Position numbers and translations under genes: made by a program
Assembly: GCA_031390755.1 (NCBI GenBank)
Contig: JANMTS010000035.1
Location: forward strand, 62,001-126,000
Length of the DNA stretch: 64,000 nt
Reading direction: 5' to 3'
From: DATMER01 sp031390755
Lineage (GTDB): Bacteria; Acidobacteriota; Thermoanaerobaculia; Multivoradales; UBA5704
Shown here: piece after piece, positions 8,690 through 17,541 of the stretch
Layout: each line of letters opens with the position of its first letter
How positions within the stretch are numbered: the first letter of the stretch is position 1
The notes under the pieces: model-generated
What the model was told of the DNA's origin: nothing
Seen by the model: only the letters and a program-made list of their open reading frames with translations
The model's database searches: none

Positions 8690-9840
8690 GGGACGCCGAT
8701 TCTATGGGAAGTCGAGGAGAGGTCGAGGAGAGGAAGACCGCAGTCGTCGCACGAGCCCGCCTCGGTCGACTCCGTGCCGCAGACGGGGCACCACGCCGCG
8801 GCCCCGGGGTCCTTCCGGGGCGGCGCTGCCAGGGCCTCCGCTTCGCTGACCTCGAAGCGCGCGAGCAGAGCCAGCGTCGCCTCGCGCCGGGCTTCCCAGT
8901 ACCTGCGCCAGTACCGGCTCCAGTCCCCTTCCCCGCGTTCGGCGGCCACGGCCGCGCCGTGAAGCTCGGCCCGCGCCATGGCCACGAAATCGCCTTTCTT
9001 CAGGAGGAGCGCCGCGGCGACCAGGGGATCGACGCCCACGAACAGATCGCGCGACAGGGCGGCCAAAGCCCGGACCGCAGCCACCGGCGAGAACATCATG
9101 TGGAGCAGCGAAGGCCGGCGCGGGAGAATCCCCTGCCGGCAAAGATCCGTGCCGATCCTCGTGGTGGCCACGAGCACGGCCCCGTACAGCAGGAAGATGC
9201 CGGTCAGCAGCGGCAGAAGGAGGCGATCCGGACGGGGATGGACGTAGAGGACCGCCGGCAGAAGAAGAAGCAGCAGCACGAACAGCCCCCAGCCGAGGAT
9301 GCGGAGAAACTCGGTCGTCTCCCGGAGCTTTCCGAGACGGGTTTCCGCGGAGGCGGCGTCGAAGGCTTTTGCGCGGTGTCGGTCGAGCCGTTGGCTCCGG
9401 GCCGCGGGCGCCAGGGGCCGAAGCTCCGCCAGCAGCTCGGTGAAGTCCTGGGCATGCGCCCTGGACGGAAACTTCAGCCTGCCCGCCCCCGGCTGATCCC
9501 GCAGAGCCCGCAGATGGACGGTGCCCTCCTCCAACTCCGTCGACGCCTTCTCGTAGCCGAGGCGGACCCAGCGGCCGGGATCGTAGAGGGCGCCGCGAGA
9601 GGCCTCCGCGTCGGGCACGTGGAGAGCGTCCTCCGTCGCGATGACGACCGGCCCGGGGACGGAGACGGCGAAGTCGAACGGCAGGAAGCCGGCCAGGCGG
9701 ACGCCGCGGCCCTCGGCCTTGCGCCATCCCCAGGGCCAGCGCACGAACAGCAGGTTTCGCGCGCCGACCCAGGCGAGGCCCTCGGCGAGATAGAGGATGA
9801 CGAGGACCGGGAGCAGGTCCTTGAGAACGGCCAGCAGCAT
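8686..9840 (-). CDS. Membrane protein with C-terminal zinc ribbon, unknown function
   Basis: A 384-residue protein I do not recognise. An N-terminal hydrophobic helix (about residues 3-19) and two further helices (FVLLLLLLPAVLYV and LLTGIFLLYGAVLVATT, about 185-225) anchor it in the membrane. The N-terminal soluble half reads like a PH-like or DUF-type beta domain. The C-terminus ends in a short zinc ribbon with two CxxC knuckles (WCPVCGTE and CDDCGLP). It sits between the broken DUF2167 gene, 34 bases upstream, and the long DUF427 gene, with which it overlaps. The three genes look like one minus-strand operon. Confidence 0.75.
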   Translation of the reverse strand: MLLAVLKDLLPVLVILYLAEGLAWVGARNLLFVRWPWGWRKAEGRGVRLAGFLPFDFAVSVPGPVVIATEDALHVPDAEASRGALYDPGRWVRLGYEKASTELEEGTVHLRALRDQPGAGRLKFPSRAHAQDFTELLAELRPLAPAARSQRLDRHRAKAFDAASAETRLGKLRETTEFLRILGWGLFVLLLLLLPAVLYVHPRPDRLLLPLLTGIFLLYGAVLVATTRIGTDLCRQGILPRRPSLLHMMFSPVAAVRALAALSRDLFVGVDPLVAAALLLKKGDFVAMARAELHGAAVAAERGEGDWSRYWRRYWEARREATLALLARFEVSEAEALAAPPRKDPGAAAWCPVCGTESTEAGSCDDCGLPLLDLSSTSHRIGVP

Positions 9841-9874
9841 GACCAGCAGTATGAAGTGTCGCGCTACGACGGCG

Positions 9875-10777
9875 CTACGGCGCGATCGGGGTCTCCGAGT
9901 CCTGGCTCCTGCCGCCGAACAGGCGCTTGATCCCGGCTCCCAGCGCGGCGACGGCGAGCACCACGAGCTTCCAGCCCTTCGCCAGGAACTTGCCGATCAC
10001 GGCAAAGAGACCCATCTTCGCTGCTGCCGCGCCGGCGCCGCCGGCCACCAGGGCGGTGAGGCCGTACTCGGCGACCTTGTCGCCGGGCAGCCATTCCGCG
10101 TACCGGCCGCCCTGATCGAAAGAGAACCCGGCGAGCAGCGACTGCACGTGCGGCAGGTCCGCGGCCAGCGCCTGCGGGTCGGTCACCAGCGTCGCGGAGA
10201 CATAACCCCGGCGGCCGAGGAGGCGGACGTCGTAGTTGACCAGTGCCGACTCCCCGCCCTTGCCTTCGATGGCCCAGACCAGGTTGTTCGTGCGGCTATC
10301 ATAGTGCGGCTTCTCGAACCAGCCGGTCACGTGAACCGGATCGGAGCCCATCTTCTGGCGCTCCTCGTTGGCGGCCTCGGTTCCTTCCTGGATCGACTTC
10401 AGGAGAGCGTCCGCGTCGATCTCGTCCTTCTCGTCGACCTAGACGTAGCCGACCTCCTGGAACTCGAACACCAGGAACCAGCTCTTCGACTCCTCGGCCG
10501 GAGCGATCAGGCCGATCTCGGTGTCGGTCGGCGGGTTGCCGGTCATCTCCATGATCTTCTTGGTCTCCGCCTTGTCGGCGAAGAGGTAACCCTCGGGGAC
10601 CTTGATCGTGGCCAGGCCGTTTCCGAGCTGGGCGGTGGTGGGCCCGGGGATCCACTGGATCGGCTGGCCGGGATCTTCCGAGGTTTCCTGGGCGGACACC
10701 CCTGCCGTGAGGCCCCCAACCAGGACCGCCAGGATGACGAGGACGACAGGCAGACAACGCAGCATTCTGAGGCTCAT
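9875..10777 (-). pseudogene. DUF2167 membrane-anchored protein interrupted by an in-frame TAG
   Basis: A DUF2167-family exported or membrane-anchored protein of unknown function. ATG 10777 is preceded by AGGAGAT and begins a signal-like segment (LPVVLVILAVLVGG). Reading proceeds through PTTAQLGNGLATIKVPEGY to FEFQEVGYV, where codon 113 is TAG (10439-10441). The same frame then continues without further stops: VDEKDEIDADALL, VTGWFEKPHYD, RLLGRRGYVSATL, GDKVAEYGLTALVAGGAG and a C-terminal membrane helix. Members of this family commonly have Lys at the position of the stop, so one A-to-T change would explain it. The intact protein would be 300 residues. Nonsense mutation, sequence error and amber readthrough are all possible. 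Confidence 0.85.
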
Positions 10778-10942
10778 GAATACATCTCCTATGTTCGGGG
10801 ACGAAGGCCCTTTCCTCGGAGTGTCGAACAACCGGAATTGATTTCGCTCATCCTAGCATGCGGGTTCCGGCCGGGGCTCTCATGAAATAATCCGCGCGAA
10901 CCCGCCGGCACCGGCAGGGATCGGCCCGAAAAGGAGCGGCAC

Positions 10943-11341
10943 GTGAGCAAGCGCAGAAATGTCCAGAGCGGCGCGCCCTGGGAGTCGGTCGTCGGATACT
11001 CGCGGGCCGTGCGGGTCGGCCCCTTCATCCACGTCGCGGGAACCACCGGCCTCGACCAGTCCGGCCAGATCAGCGCCCCCACCGACGCCTACGCCCAGAC
11101 CGTCCAGGCGATCAAGAACATCGAGACCGCCCTGGAGAAGGCCGGCGCCACGCTCGCCCACGTGGTCCGCACGCGGATCTACGTCACCAACATGGACGAC
11201 TGGCAGAAAGTCGGAGAGGCCCACGGCGCCTTCTTCCGGGACATCCGCCCCGCCTGCACCCTGGTCGAGGTCAGCCGCCTGATCTCGCCCGACATGCTGG
11301 TGGAGATCGAAGCCGACGCCGTCCTCGACGAGCTCGTCTGA
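10943..11341 (+). CDS. RidA/YjgF family protein
   Basis: A 132-residue member of the RidA (YER057c/YjgF) family, whose canonical members hydrolyse reactive enamine/imine intermediates from PLP enzymes. The start is GTG at 10943, supported by AAGGAG seven bases upstream. Family features include GPFIHVAGTTGLD, the KNIETALEKAGATLAHVVRTRIYVTNM segment carrying the conserved Arg, and the C-terminal RPACTLVEVSRLISPDMLVEIEA. It is somewhat divergent from canonical RidA in the C-terminal motif, so it may be a paralogue of different specificity. It is transcribed alone, divergently from the DUF2167 operon. Confidence 0.88.
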   Translation: MSKRRNVQSGAPWESVVGYSRAVRVGPFIHVAGTTGLDQSGQISAPTDAYAQTVQAIKNIETALEKAGATLAHVVRTRIYVTNMDDWQKVGEAHGAFFRDIRPACTLVEVSRLISPDMLVEIEADAVLDELV

Positions 11342-11423
11342 TCGGCTCACGGCGGCCCCGGGAAACCATGCAGACCCCGGCGCTCCCGCATCGACCTGCT
11401 CGACGAGATCCAGAGCGAAGGCT

Positions 11424-11450
11424 CCCTCCCCTCGCCGCGCGAGGGGAGGG
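11424..11450. repeat. Perfect 12-bp palindrome, likely bidirectional terminator/REP
   Basis: A perfect inverted repeat (CCCTCCCCTCGC/GCGAGGGGAGGG) with a CGC loop between the converging RidA and lamin-tail genes. A GGGTTGGGGAGGGG extension follows. The CCCTCCCC/GGGGAGGG composition resembles the larger palindrome at 28491-28559, suggesting a dispersed intergenic repeat that may also terminate transcription. Confidence 0.5.
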
Positions 11451-11482
11451 TTGGGGAGGGGAGAATGGGATCAATCCGCCCG

Positions 11483-13774
11483 TCAGTTGTCGTTGTGCAG
11501 CTCGATGAACTCGTAGACGAAGTTGTTCGTCCCCGTCGCGTCCGAGAACTCGTTGATCACCACGCCCTTGGCGCAGCCGGCTCCGGCCCCGGTTCCCGGC
11601 GTGCCGGTCGTGGAGGCCGTCACCGTCCAGCTTGAAGCCAGGTTCGCCGCGAGGCAGGGATCCTTGCGCTTCACCGAGCTGCCGCCGCTCGACCCCATGG
11701 CGATCGTGCGGCCGTCGATGAGCGTGCTCGAAGCGTTGTAAAGGTCATAGGTCTCGGAACCGTTGATCACCGGCATCGTGTCCGCGGCGTTGAGATAGAG
11801 CACGCCCGCGGGCAGCGTTCCCCAGAACGTCTCGAACGCCGCTTTCGTCGCATTGCGGCCGATCACCAGGTAGCCGCCGGCCGGGATCGTCGTCCCCGTC
11901 GGGATCGTGTAGTTGAACGTGGAGTTGAGCTGCGACACGCGCCAGCCGGCCACGCTCACGCTTCCGCCTCCCCCGCCGGGACCGTAGGTGATCCACATCG
12001 GCGCCGACCAGAGATCGTGACCGTCGGCCTGCACGGCGTGGACATAGTAGTAATAGGTTCCCGAGGTCAACGTTTCCGTGAACGACAGCGTGGAAGCCGA
12101 CGCGGTCCGGTACGCCGACGCCGGCACGCCGCCGCCGATCTGTCCGCGCCAGACCTCGATCGTCGAGACCGACTCCGCGCCGGGATCGTAGACCGCGGCG
12201 CGCAGCGTCAACGAGCCGCCCGAGGCGCTGAAGATGTCGCCCATGACGTGGCCGTCGCTCGACGTGAAGACGAGCTGGGCGTTCGAATCTTCCGTCGCGT
12301 AGAAGTGCCGGGCCTTGTGGGCCTGCATCAGCTTGAGCTTGGTGAGCACCGGCGTCGCGACGTTCGGAACCAGATAGACCGTGCGGTTGGGGATGCCCAC
12401 GCCGTAGTTGTTGCAGTGGGAGTCGTGATCCGCCACCGGACCGAGATGGAAACCCTTGTTCAGGGCCTCCCGCCAGCGCGGCGAGTAGTCGGTGCTGGCC
12501 ACGTTCGCATTCGCGCAGTCCGTGGCCGTGCTGAAGGCGAGGCCGCTGCGCACCGCGATCCCCTGCAGGGCGGCGTCGGCGTCGGCGTTGAAGGCGTAGT
12601 TGTCGAACTCGCCCGTGGACGGATGGCAGAGGATGCCGAGGGCTCCCGCGGACGACGGATTCTCCACCGAACGCTTGTACATCGTGAGATAGCCGTACCG
12701 CTTGGGAGTGAACGTGTCGAAATAGCAGTTCGATCCGGCCGTGCACTCCGCGTTCGGACCGTTGCAGGTGGTGCAGGTCTCCCAGCCGAAGAGCTTGGGC
12801 GTCTCGATCAGGGTCACGTGGCCCTGATCGGCGTTCGTGCTCACGCCCCACTCCATCCCGTAGAGCCCGACGAAGACGTCGTTGACCGTCGCCGTGTTGG
12901 CGGCGGCACGGCCGTCGGCATACCGCTGCTTGACCTTCGCCTCGGTCACCGGCGGGTTGTTCGTGGCGAGCGCATCGTTGATCAGATGGTTGTGCTCGTT
13001 GATGAGCCAGTAGTCGAGACCGGCGGAGTTGCGGGCATAGCTGTACACGGCGGCCGGATCGGAGGTGCCGCTGCCGTAGGAGTTGCCGGACGAGCAGCCG
13101 GTCGTGGGATGGCCGCCGTCCGACCAGTTCGAGTGGCTGTGGGTGGAGCCGTAATAGTAGTTGTAGCCGAAGCCGCTCTCGATCGGCGTGTTCTGCTGCG
13201 CCTGGCACGAGCCCAGGGCGGTGCTCTGGCGCAGGCGGATGCTCTCGTCCTCGGTGAGCGAATAGTTCACGATCACGTCGTCCGTGGAGGCGTGCGCCTC
13301 CGAGATGCCGGTCATGGATCGCAGATCCTCATAGCTGCGCATGGGCAGGGCGAGGCGGATGCGGTCCGGAGCGAAGCGGCCGAGAAAGCTGTACCGGTAC
13401 TTGCCCGGCGGGACGAGGCCGCCCTGCTCGTCGCGGCCGTCCCACGAGAACTCCGCCACGGCCTGGCCGCTCTCGTCGATCCTCGCGGCGCCGCTCTCCG
13501 CGCGCACCAGCTCGCCGGCCTCGCTGCGGATCTCCAGCCGCCAGAAGGCCCGGCCGAAGTCGCCGAACGCGGCGGCCCGCTGATTCGAGAGGACCGCATA
13601 GAGACGGACCTTTCCGAGGTCGCCCTCCAGCGAGGGAGAGAATTGATAGGTATCGGCTCCGAGGAAGGCGATGAAATTCGCATCGCATTCGTCGTACTCG
13701 GCGGCGCGCACCGGCGCCACGGCCAGGACGGCCAGCAACACGGCAGGCAATAGAAACACTGCAGATCGATTCAT
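11483..13774 (-). CDS. Secreted PHP-superfamily metallohydrolase with lamin-tail domain
   Basis: A 763-residue exported protein. The signal peptide (about 1-24) ends at VRAAEY, and GAGGAGATCCCC precedes the ATG. A beta-rich domain follows (about 30-140, with FSWDGRDEQGGLVPPGKY). Next is a PHP/CehA-McbA-like metallohydrolase region (about 195-500) with YGSTHSHSNWSDGG, LINEHNH, EWGVSTN, HPSTGEF and VADHDSH as candidate metal-binding His/Asp/Glu. After an Ig-like stretch, an LTD (lamin-tail) domain covers about 615-760 and ends with VVINEFSDATGTNN and EFIELHND. LTD domains often anchor or bind extracellular partners. The substrate, phosphoester or otherwise, is unknown. Confidence 0.75.
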   Translation of the reverse strand: MNRSAVFLLPAVLLAVLAVAPVRAAEYDECDANFIAFLGADTYQFSPSLEGDLGKVRLYAVLSNQRAAAFGDFGRAFWRLEIRSEAGELVRAESGAARIDESGQAVAEFSWDGRDEQGGLVPPGKYRYSFLGRFAPDRIRLALPMRSYEDLRSMTGISEAHASTDDVIVNYSLTEDESIRLRQSTALGSCQAQQNTPIESGFGYNYYYGSTHSHSNWSDGGHPTTGCSSGNSYGSGTSDPAAVYSYARNSAGLDYWLINEHNHLINDALATNNPPVTEAKVKQRYADGRAAANTATVNDVFVGLYGMEWGVSTNADQGHVTLIETPKLFGWETCTTCNGPNAECTAGSNCYFDTFTPKRYGYLTMYKRSVENPSSAGALGILCHPSTGEFDNYAFNADADAALQGIAVRSGLAFSTATDCANANVASTDYSPRWREALNKGFHLGPVADHDSHCNNYGVGIPNRTVYLVPNVATPVLTKLKLMQAHKARHFYATEDSNAQLVFTSSDGHVMGDIFSASGGSLTLRAAVYDPGAESVSTIEVWRGQIGGGVPASAYRTASASTLSFTETLTSGTYYYYVHAVQADGHDLWSAPMWITYGPGGGGGSVSVAGWRVSQLNSTFNYTIPTGTTIPAGGYLVIGRNATKAAFETFWGTLPAGVLYLNAADTMPVINGSETYDLYNASSTLIDGRTIAMGSSGGSSVKRKDPCLAANLASSWTVTASTTGTPGTGAGAGCAKGVVINEFSDATGTNNFVYEFIELHNDN

Positions 13775-13930
13775 GGGGATCTCCTCTGTCTTCCAGGTCC
13801 CGGAAAGGGCTTCCTACTCTCCAATGTGCCCGGCGGGCTGTTTTGAGAGCTGCCCTGCGGTTCCAGCTTGGTGACGGAAGGATGACGAATCGTGCCGTGA
13901 TATCGTCGCTCTGCAAAGGAGGCGCACGTA

Positions 13931-14470
13931 ATGGAGGCGCACTCAATGGAGGAATGGCCCTTGAAGAGACACCAACTTCTGTTTCTGGCCGCCCTGCTCG
14001 GCGTCCTGATCACCTCGCCGGCGTTCGCCGCCGACCACCGGATCGGCTTCGGTATCCACCACTGGCAGACGGTCGACGACCTTGCGGACGACGGCCTCGA
14101 GGATCTCGACGAGAGCGGAACCTCCGGTATCGCCTCGTATCAATACATGCCCGAGGGGCTTTTCTCGTTCGAGCTCGACCTGGAGTATTTCGCCGACGGG
14201 TTCGGCGGCTCGACCGAAGCGGCCCTGTCGCCGCAGGTCTACGTGCTGGTCGGCCACGGCCTCTATGCGGGGGTCGGCGTCGGAGCCATCTTTTCGGACG
14301 GTGAGTCCTCGGATCCGTTCTATGCCGCGAAGGTGGGAACGAACATCTCGATCCTGCCCCGGCTGAGCCTGGACATCAACGCCAACTATCGATTCGACGA
14401 CTGGAGCCTGATCGACGAGGCCGATACGGACACGGTCACGTTCGGCGCGCTGGTGCGGATCCGTCTCTGA
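13931..14470 (+). CDS. Small outer-membrane beta-barrel-like protein, unknown
   Basis: A 179-residue exported protein. AAAGGAGG lies just before ATG 13931; a second ATG at 13946 has its own GGAGG. The signal peptide ends at PAFAAD. The mature part alternates hydrophobic and polar residues in short strands (ASYQYMPEGLFSFELDLEYFADGF, VYVLVGHGLYAGVGVGAIF) and ends with a C-terminal strand closing on Leu (VRIRL), all usual in small eight-stranded outer-membrane barrels. No specific family is recognised. Confidence 0.65.
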   Translation: MEAHSMEEWPLKRHQLLFLAALLGVLITSPAFAADHRIGFGIHHWQTVDDLADDGLEDLDESGTSGIASYQYMPEGLFSFELDLEYFADGFGGSTEAALSPQVYVLVGHGLYAGVGVGAIFSDGESSDPFYAAKVGTNISILPRLSLDINANYRFDDWSLIDEADTDTVTFGALVRIRL

Positions 14471-14526
14471 CAGTTGTCCCCCGACGATCCTCGACGGTCC
14501 TCGATGTCCTCGACGATCCTCGATGG

Positions 14527-14817
14527 TCAGCCGCCGCTCACGGCGGGCAGGATGACGATCTCGGCGCCGTCGCGCACGGCGGCGCCGAGCCCTCCGAGAT
14601 CGCGAATGCTCTCGCCGTCGACGAAGATGTTGACGTGAGGCCGCACCTCTCCAAGCTCGTTCAGAACCCGGTCCCGCACTCCCGGGTATTGCTCCCCGAG
14701 ACGGGCGAGCGCGTCCGCCACGGAGCCCACCGTGCCCGGAATGCCCTCCACGCTGACTCGGTCGTGTCCTCCGGCAAGCTCGCGGAGGGGGGCTGGAATC
14801 ACGAAGGCGCAGGCCAT
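14527..14817 (-). CDS. MoaD/ThiS-like ubiquitin-fold protein
   Basis: A 96-residue beta-grasp protein of the MoaD/ThiS superfamily. It ends in the signature di-glycine (LPAVSGG), which family members use for adenylation and thiocarboxylation during sulfur transfer. Further family features are FVIPAPLRELAGG at the start, HVNIFVDGESIRDLGG and DGAEIVILPAVSGG. It begins two bases after the stop of the BNR-repeat gene, so both must be co-expressed. No moaE, thiG or E1-like gene is visible here, so its partner is unknown. I chose the ATG at 14817 because upstream in-frame sequence belongs to the neighbouring gene. Confidence 0.82.
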   Translation of the reverse strand: MACAFVIPAPLRELAGGHDRVSVEGIPGTVGSVADALARLGEQYPGVRDRVLNELGEVRPHVNIFVDGESIRDLGGLGAAVRDGAEIVILPAVSGG

Positions 14818-14819
14818 GG

Positions 14820-15938
14820 CTAGACCACCGCCACCTTGACCGAGACGATCGGCGGAAGCCCGTCGCACAGCTCGGACCAGCTCTCTCCCTCGTCGGCCGA
14901 GCCGAACAGCTTGCCGCTCCGCGTTCCGAAGTAGACCCCGGCCGGCTGGAGCGAGTCGACGGCCATCGCGTCGCGCAGAACCGTCTCGTACGCATCCTGC
15001 TGCGGCAGGCCCTCGGACATCGCTTCCCATCCCTTGCCGGCGTCCCGCGTCCGATAGACGCGCAGCTTGCCGCCGGGCGTGCAGCGGAACGTGTCGGATT
15101 CGAGCGGCACGATCCAGGCGCAATCCGGATCTTCCGGATGAATGCCCAGGGCGAAGCCGAAGTCGGAGGGCACGCCGTTCGCGATGTCCGTCCAACTCGC
15201 GCCGCGGTCGTCGCTCCGGTACAGGCCCCAGTGGTTCTGGAGGAACATCCGGTCGGGCTGCCGCTTCGACTGGACCACCTTGTGAACGCACTGGCCGAAC
15301 TCCGGATTCTTGTCCGGCAGGAAGTCGGCCCGCACTCCGTGGTTCGACGGCCGCCAGTTGGCGCCGCCGTCCTCCGTCACGTACACGCCGCCCGTGGAGA
15401 TGGCGATCGTCATGCGGTCGAGGTCTTCCGGATCGAGCAGGAGCGTGTGCAGGCAGAGCCCTCCCCCGCCGGGCTGCCAGCGCGGCCGGTGAGGATGATT
15501 CCAGAGTCCTTCCATCAGCGACCAGGAATCGCCGGCATCGCGCGAGACGAAGAGGGCCGCCGGCTCGACGCCGCAGTACAGGGTATCGGGCTCGGACTCG
15601 CGGCCGGGGACGAGCTGCCAGATCTGCCGGAGGGCCGTTTCGGTGCCCTCGGGAAATTTCACGTTCGCCTCCTCGGGCAGCGTCCAGTTGACGCCGAAGT
15701 CGTCGCTCGACTGGATCACCCCGCCCCAGTGCATACTGGTCGGCGCGGCCCAGAGGCGGTGGCGCCCGGCGCGGCCGTCGTAATTCATGGAGTAGACGGC
15801 GCTACCCGGAAAGTAGGGTCCACCCAGCTCCCACTTTCCCCGCTCGCGGTTTGCGCAAAGGACGAAGGCCCCCTTCATCGTTCCGACGAGCAGAAGAAGG
15901 TCGCCATTCTGGGGGGTGACGTGACGAATGTCCGGCAT
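14820..15938 (-). CDS. BNR/sialidase-like beta-propeller protein
   Basis: A 372-residue BNR/YVTN-type beta-propeller with repeated Asp-box motifs (SxDxGxxW): SSDDFGVNW, SRDAGDSW, TEDGGANW, SDDRGASW, TRDAGKGW and SADEGESW, about 50-60 residues apart. Such propellers occur in sialidases and photosystem assembly factors, but the catalytic Arg triad of sialidases is not evident, so binding rather than hydrolysis is likely. There is no signal peptide, so it is probably cytoplasmic. AGGAGATCCCG precedes the ATG. It is followed two bases later by the MoaD-like gene, suggesting a shared function. Confidence 0.78.
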   Translation of the reverse strand: MPDIRHVTPQNGDLLLLVGTMKGAFVLCANRERGKWELGGPYFPGSAVYSMNYDGRAGRHRLWAAPTSMHWGGVIQSSDDFGVNWTLPEEANVKFPEGTETALRQIWQLVPGRESEPDTLYCGVEPAALFVSRDAGDSWSLMEGLWNHPHRPRWQPGGGGLCLHTLLLDPEDLDRMTIAISTGGVYVTEDGGANWRPSNHGVRADFLPDKNPEFGQCVHKVVQSKRQPDRMFLQNHWGLYRSDDRGASWTDIANGVPSDFGFALGIHPEDPDCAWIVPLESDTFRCTPGGKLRVYRTRDAGKGWEAMSEGLPQQDAYETVLRDAMAVDSLQPAGVYFGTRSGKLFGSADEGESWSELCDGLPPIVSVKVAVV

Positions 15939-16047
15939 CGGGATCTCCTATGATGGCTCAGCTCCCCCATCGTATCGGGGATCGATTTCATCCTGCAAGT
16001 GCGAGCCTGCGCCTCGATTTCGGGAGCGCTTCGACGCGACGCGGCCC

Positions 16048-17181
16048 TCACGCGGACCAGCGGATCTCCCGGGCCGGCGCGTCCTCTTCGACGAACCGGA
16101 GCAATGCCTCCCCTTCTCTCTCCAGCTCCTCGATCGCACCGCTGTCGAGCGGGCTGAACGGCTCCAGGATCAGGGCAGCGGACTTCTTCTTGCGTTCGAC
16201 CTTCCAGGTGCCGGCCACGAAGCCGTCGACGAGGAACGTGGCCCTCACCTGGAGGTTCTTGAGGGTGACGCGGGGACGGTGCTCGTCGGCGATCACCCGC
16301 GTGCGGTCGTCGTGGCCGAGCACGAGGTTGTCGAACTCCGGCAGGAAGCGCACCGGAGCCGGCGTGTCTTCTGAACCCTCCAAGTACCGGGGGGCGTCCG
16401 GCAGATCGAACAGCTCGCGCTTGCGCTCGTCCCGGAAGGTGACGAGCTCAGACCGGAGATCCTCGAACACCGGCTTCAGCGCCGGCAAACCCGACCAGAC
16501 CTGGGCATCGCGAGGCGTCGCCGGGCCGAACGCGGCGAGATAGCGGCGGACGAGAGCGTGCGCGGGCGTCTCGTCGACCGGGACCGGTTTCCCGAGCCAG
16601 GAATCGGCCAGCGCGAAGTCCGCGGCCGCGGGAAATCCCCAGGCGTCGTCCGTCGGGACCTGAACGAGCGGAAGATGCATGCGGATCGCATAGGCCATGG
16701 CCCGCTCGTCGGCCGTCACGTTCCTGGCTTTCAGCCCGGCCCTCAGATGATCCCGCAGAGCGTCGAACGTGGCCGGAGCGCTGCCGAAGAACGCGCGCGC
16801 CTCCGCCTGAAGGGCCTCAAGATCGAGATCCTGCGACCGCTCGCGGAGAATCGCCTGCATGCCCTTGGTGAGCATCGGCTGGAGCGTGCCCCGCAGATCC
16901 ACGTAGTCGGAGGCTGTCATGAGATGAAGCGTGCCGCGCATCGCCGTCGCGCGAAGGATCTCGCGCTTGCGAAGCGCCTCGAGAAGGTCGGCGCGCCGAA
17001 AGCCTTCGATGCGCGTCCAGAGGCCGACGAACGGAGGGCGCGCCAGCTGCGCCTGAAGGCCGACGAGCCGTTCGATCACGGCGGCGGGAGTCCAGGCCTC
17101 GCGCGCAAGCAGCATCTGCCGGGCGAGCAGGGCGCGATTGAGCTGGCGGATCGTGAGCGTGGGTGGCGTGGCGGCGGTCAT
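16048..17181 (-). CDS. AlkZ-like HTH_42 winged-helix DNA glycosylase family protein
   Basis: A 377-residue member of the HTH_42/AlkZ family. AlkZ and YcaQ are DNA glycosylases that excise bulky or crosslinked bases, using a catalytic Q-x-Q or Q-x-D motif in the first winged helix. Here that segment reads ERLVGLQAQLARPPFVGLW near residue 43, so the QxQ type is present. Other family features are RATAMRGTLHLM, RYLAAFGPATPRDAQVWSGL and RFLPEFDNLVLGH, the last close to the canonical LPxYDxxLL element. ATG 17181 is chosen; an in-frame GTG lies two codons upstream. Activity on DNA lesions is inferred from the family. Confidence 0.82.
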   Translation of the reverse strand: MTAATPPTLTIRQLNRALLARQMLLAREAWTPAAVIERLVGLQAQLARPPFVGLWTRIEGFRRADLLEALRKREILRATAMRGTLHLMTASDYVDLRGTLQPMLTKGMQAILRERSQDLDLEALQAEARAFFGSAPATFDALRDHLRAGLKARNVTADERAMAYAIRMHLPLVQVPTDDAWGFPAAADFALADSWLGKPVPVDETPAHALVRRYLAAFGPATPRDAQVWSGLPALKPVFEDLRSELVTFRDERKRELFDLPDAPRYLEGSEDTPAPVRFLPEFDNLVLGHDDRTRVIADEHRPRVTLKNLQVRATFLVDGFVAGTWKVERKKKSAALILEPFSPLDSGAIEELEREGEALLRFVEEDAPAREIRWSA

Positions 17182-17541
17182 GGCCACCCGAGCCTATCGC
17201 AGCCTCAGGCGTTCGTCCCCCACGATCGTTCAGCGCCTCGACGAAGCGGTGTTCGACCAGAGCGGCGAGGCGAAGACCCGCATCCAGGTGCGCGTCCTTC
17301 ACTTCGAGAGCGTCCAGCCGGTCAAGACCGCGTGCGGCGAACTTCCTCCTCTCCAGGATGGAGCGAGTCGATGTGGCGGTGGTCGGAGCCCAACGGAACC
17401 GTCGAAGGGGGCCGTATCGATCGATTCCACCGGGCGTCCGCGGGGTTTTCAAGACCCGCACCGGCCGGAACCTCTCGACGGCCCCCCAACAACTGGAATG
17501 CTGAAGGGCTCAGCTTACAAAGAGGATTAAGCGCTTCGCGC
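17182..17541. other. Intergenic stretch, no supported gene
   Basis: About 360 bases between the AlkZ-like gene and the LysM gene. It holds only open frames that overlap neighbours and lack ribosome binding sites. On the minus strand, 17200-17370 translates to a Leu/Ala/Arg-rich helical stretch that could be the decayed end of a lost gene, but nothing recognisable remains. Confidence 0.5.

Noticed and set aside
16817..17461. Gene in the gap between the AlkZ-like and LysM genes
   Set aside because: The open frames overlap the AlkZ-like gene, have no ribosome binding site and no recognisable domain; at most a decayed remnant.
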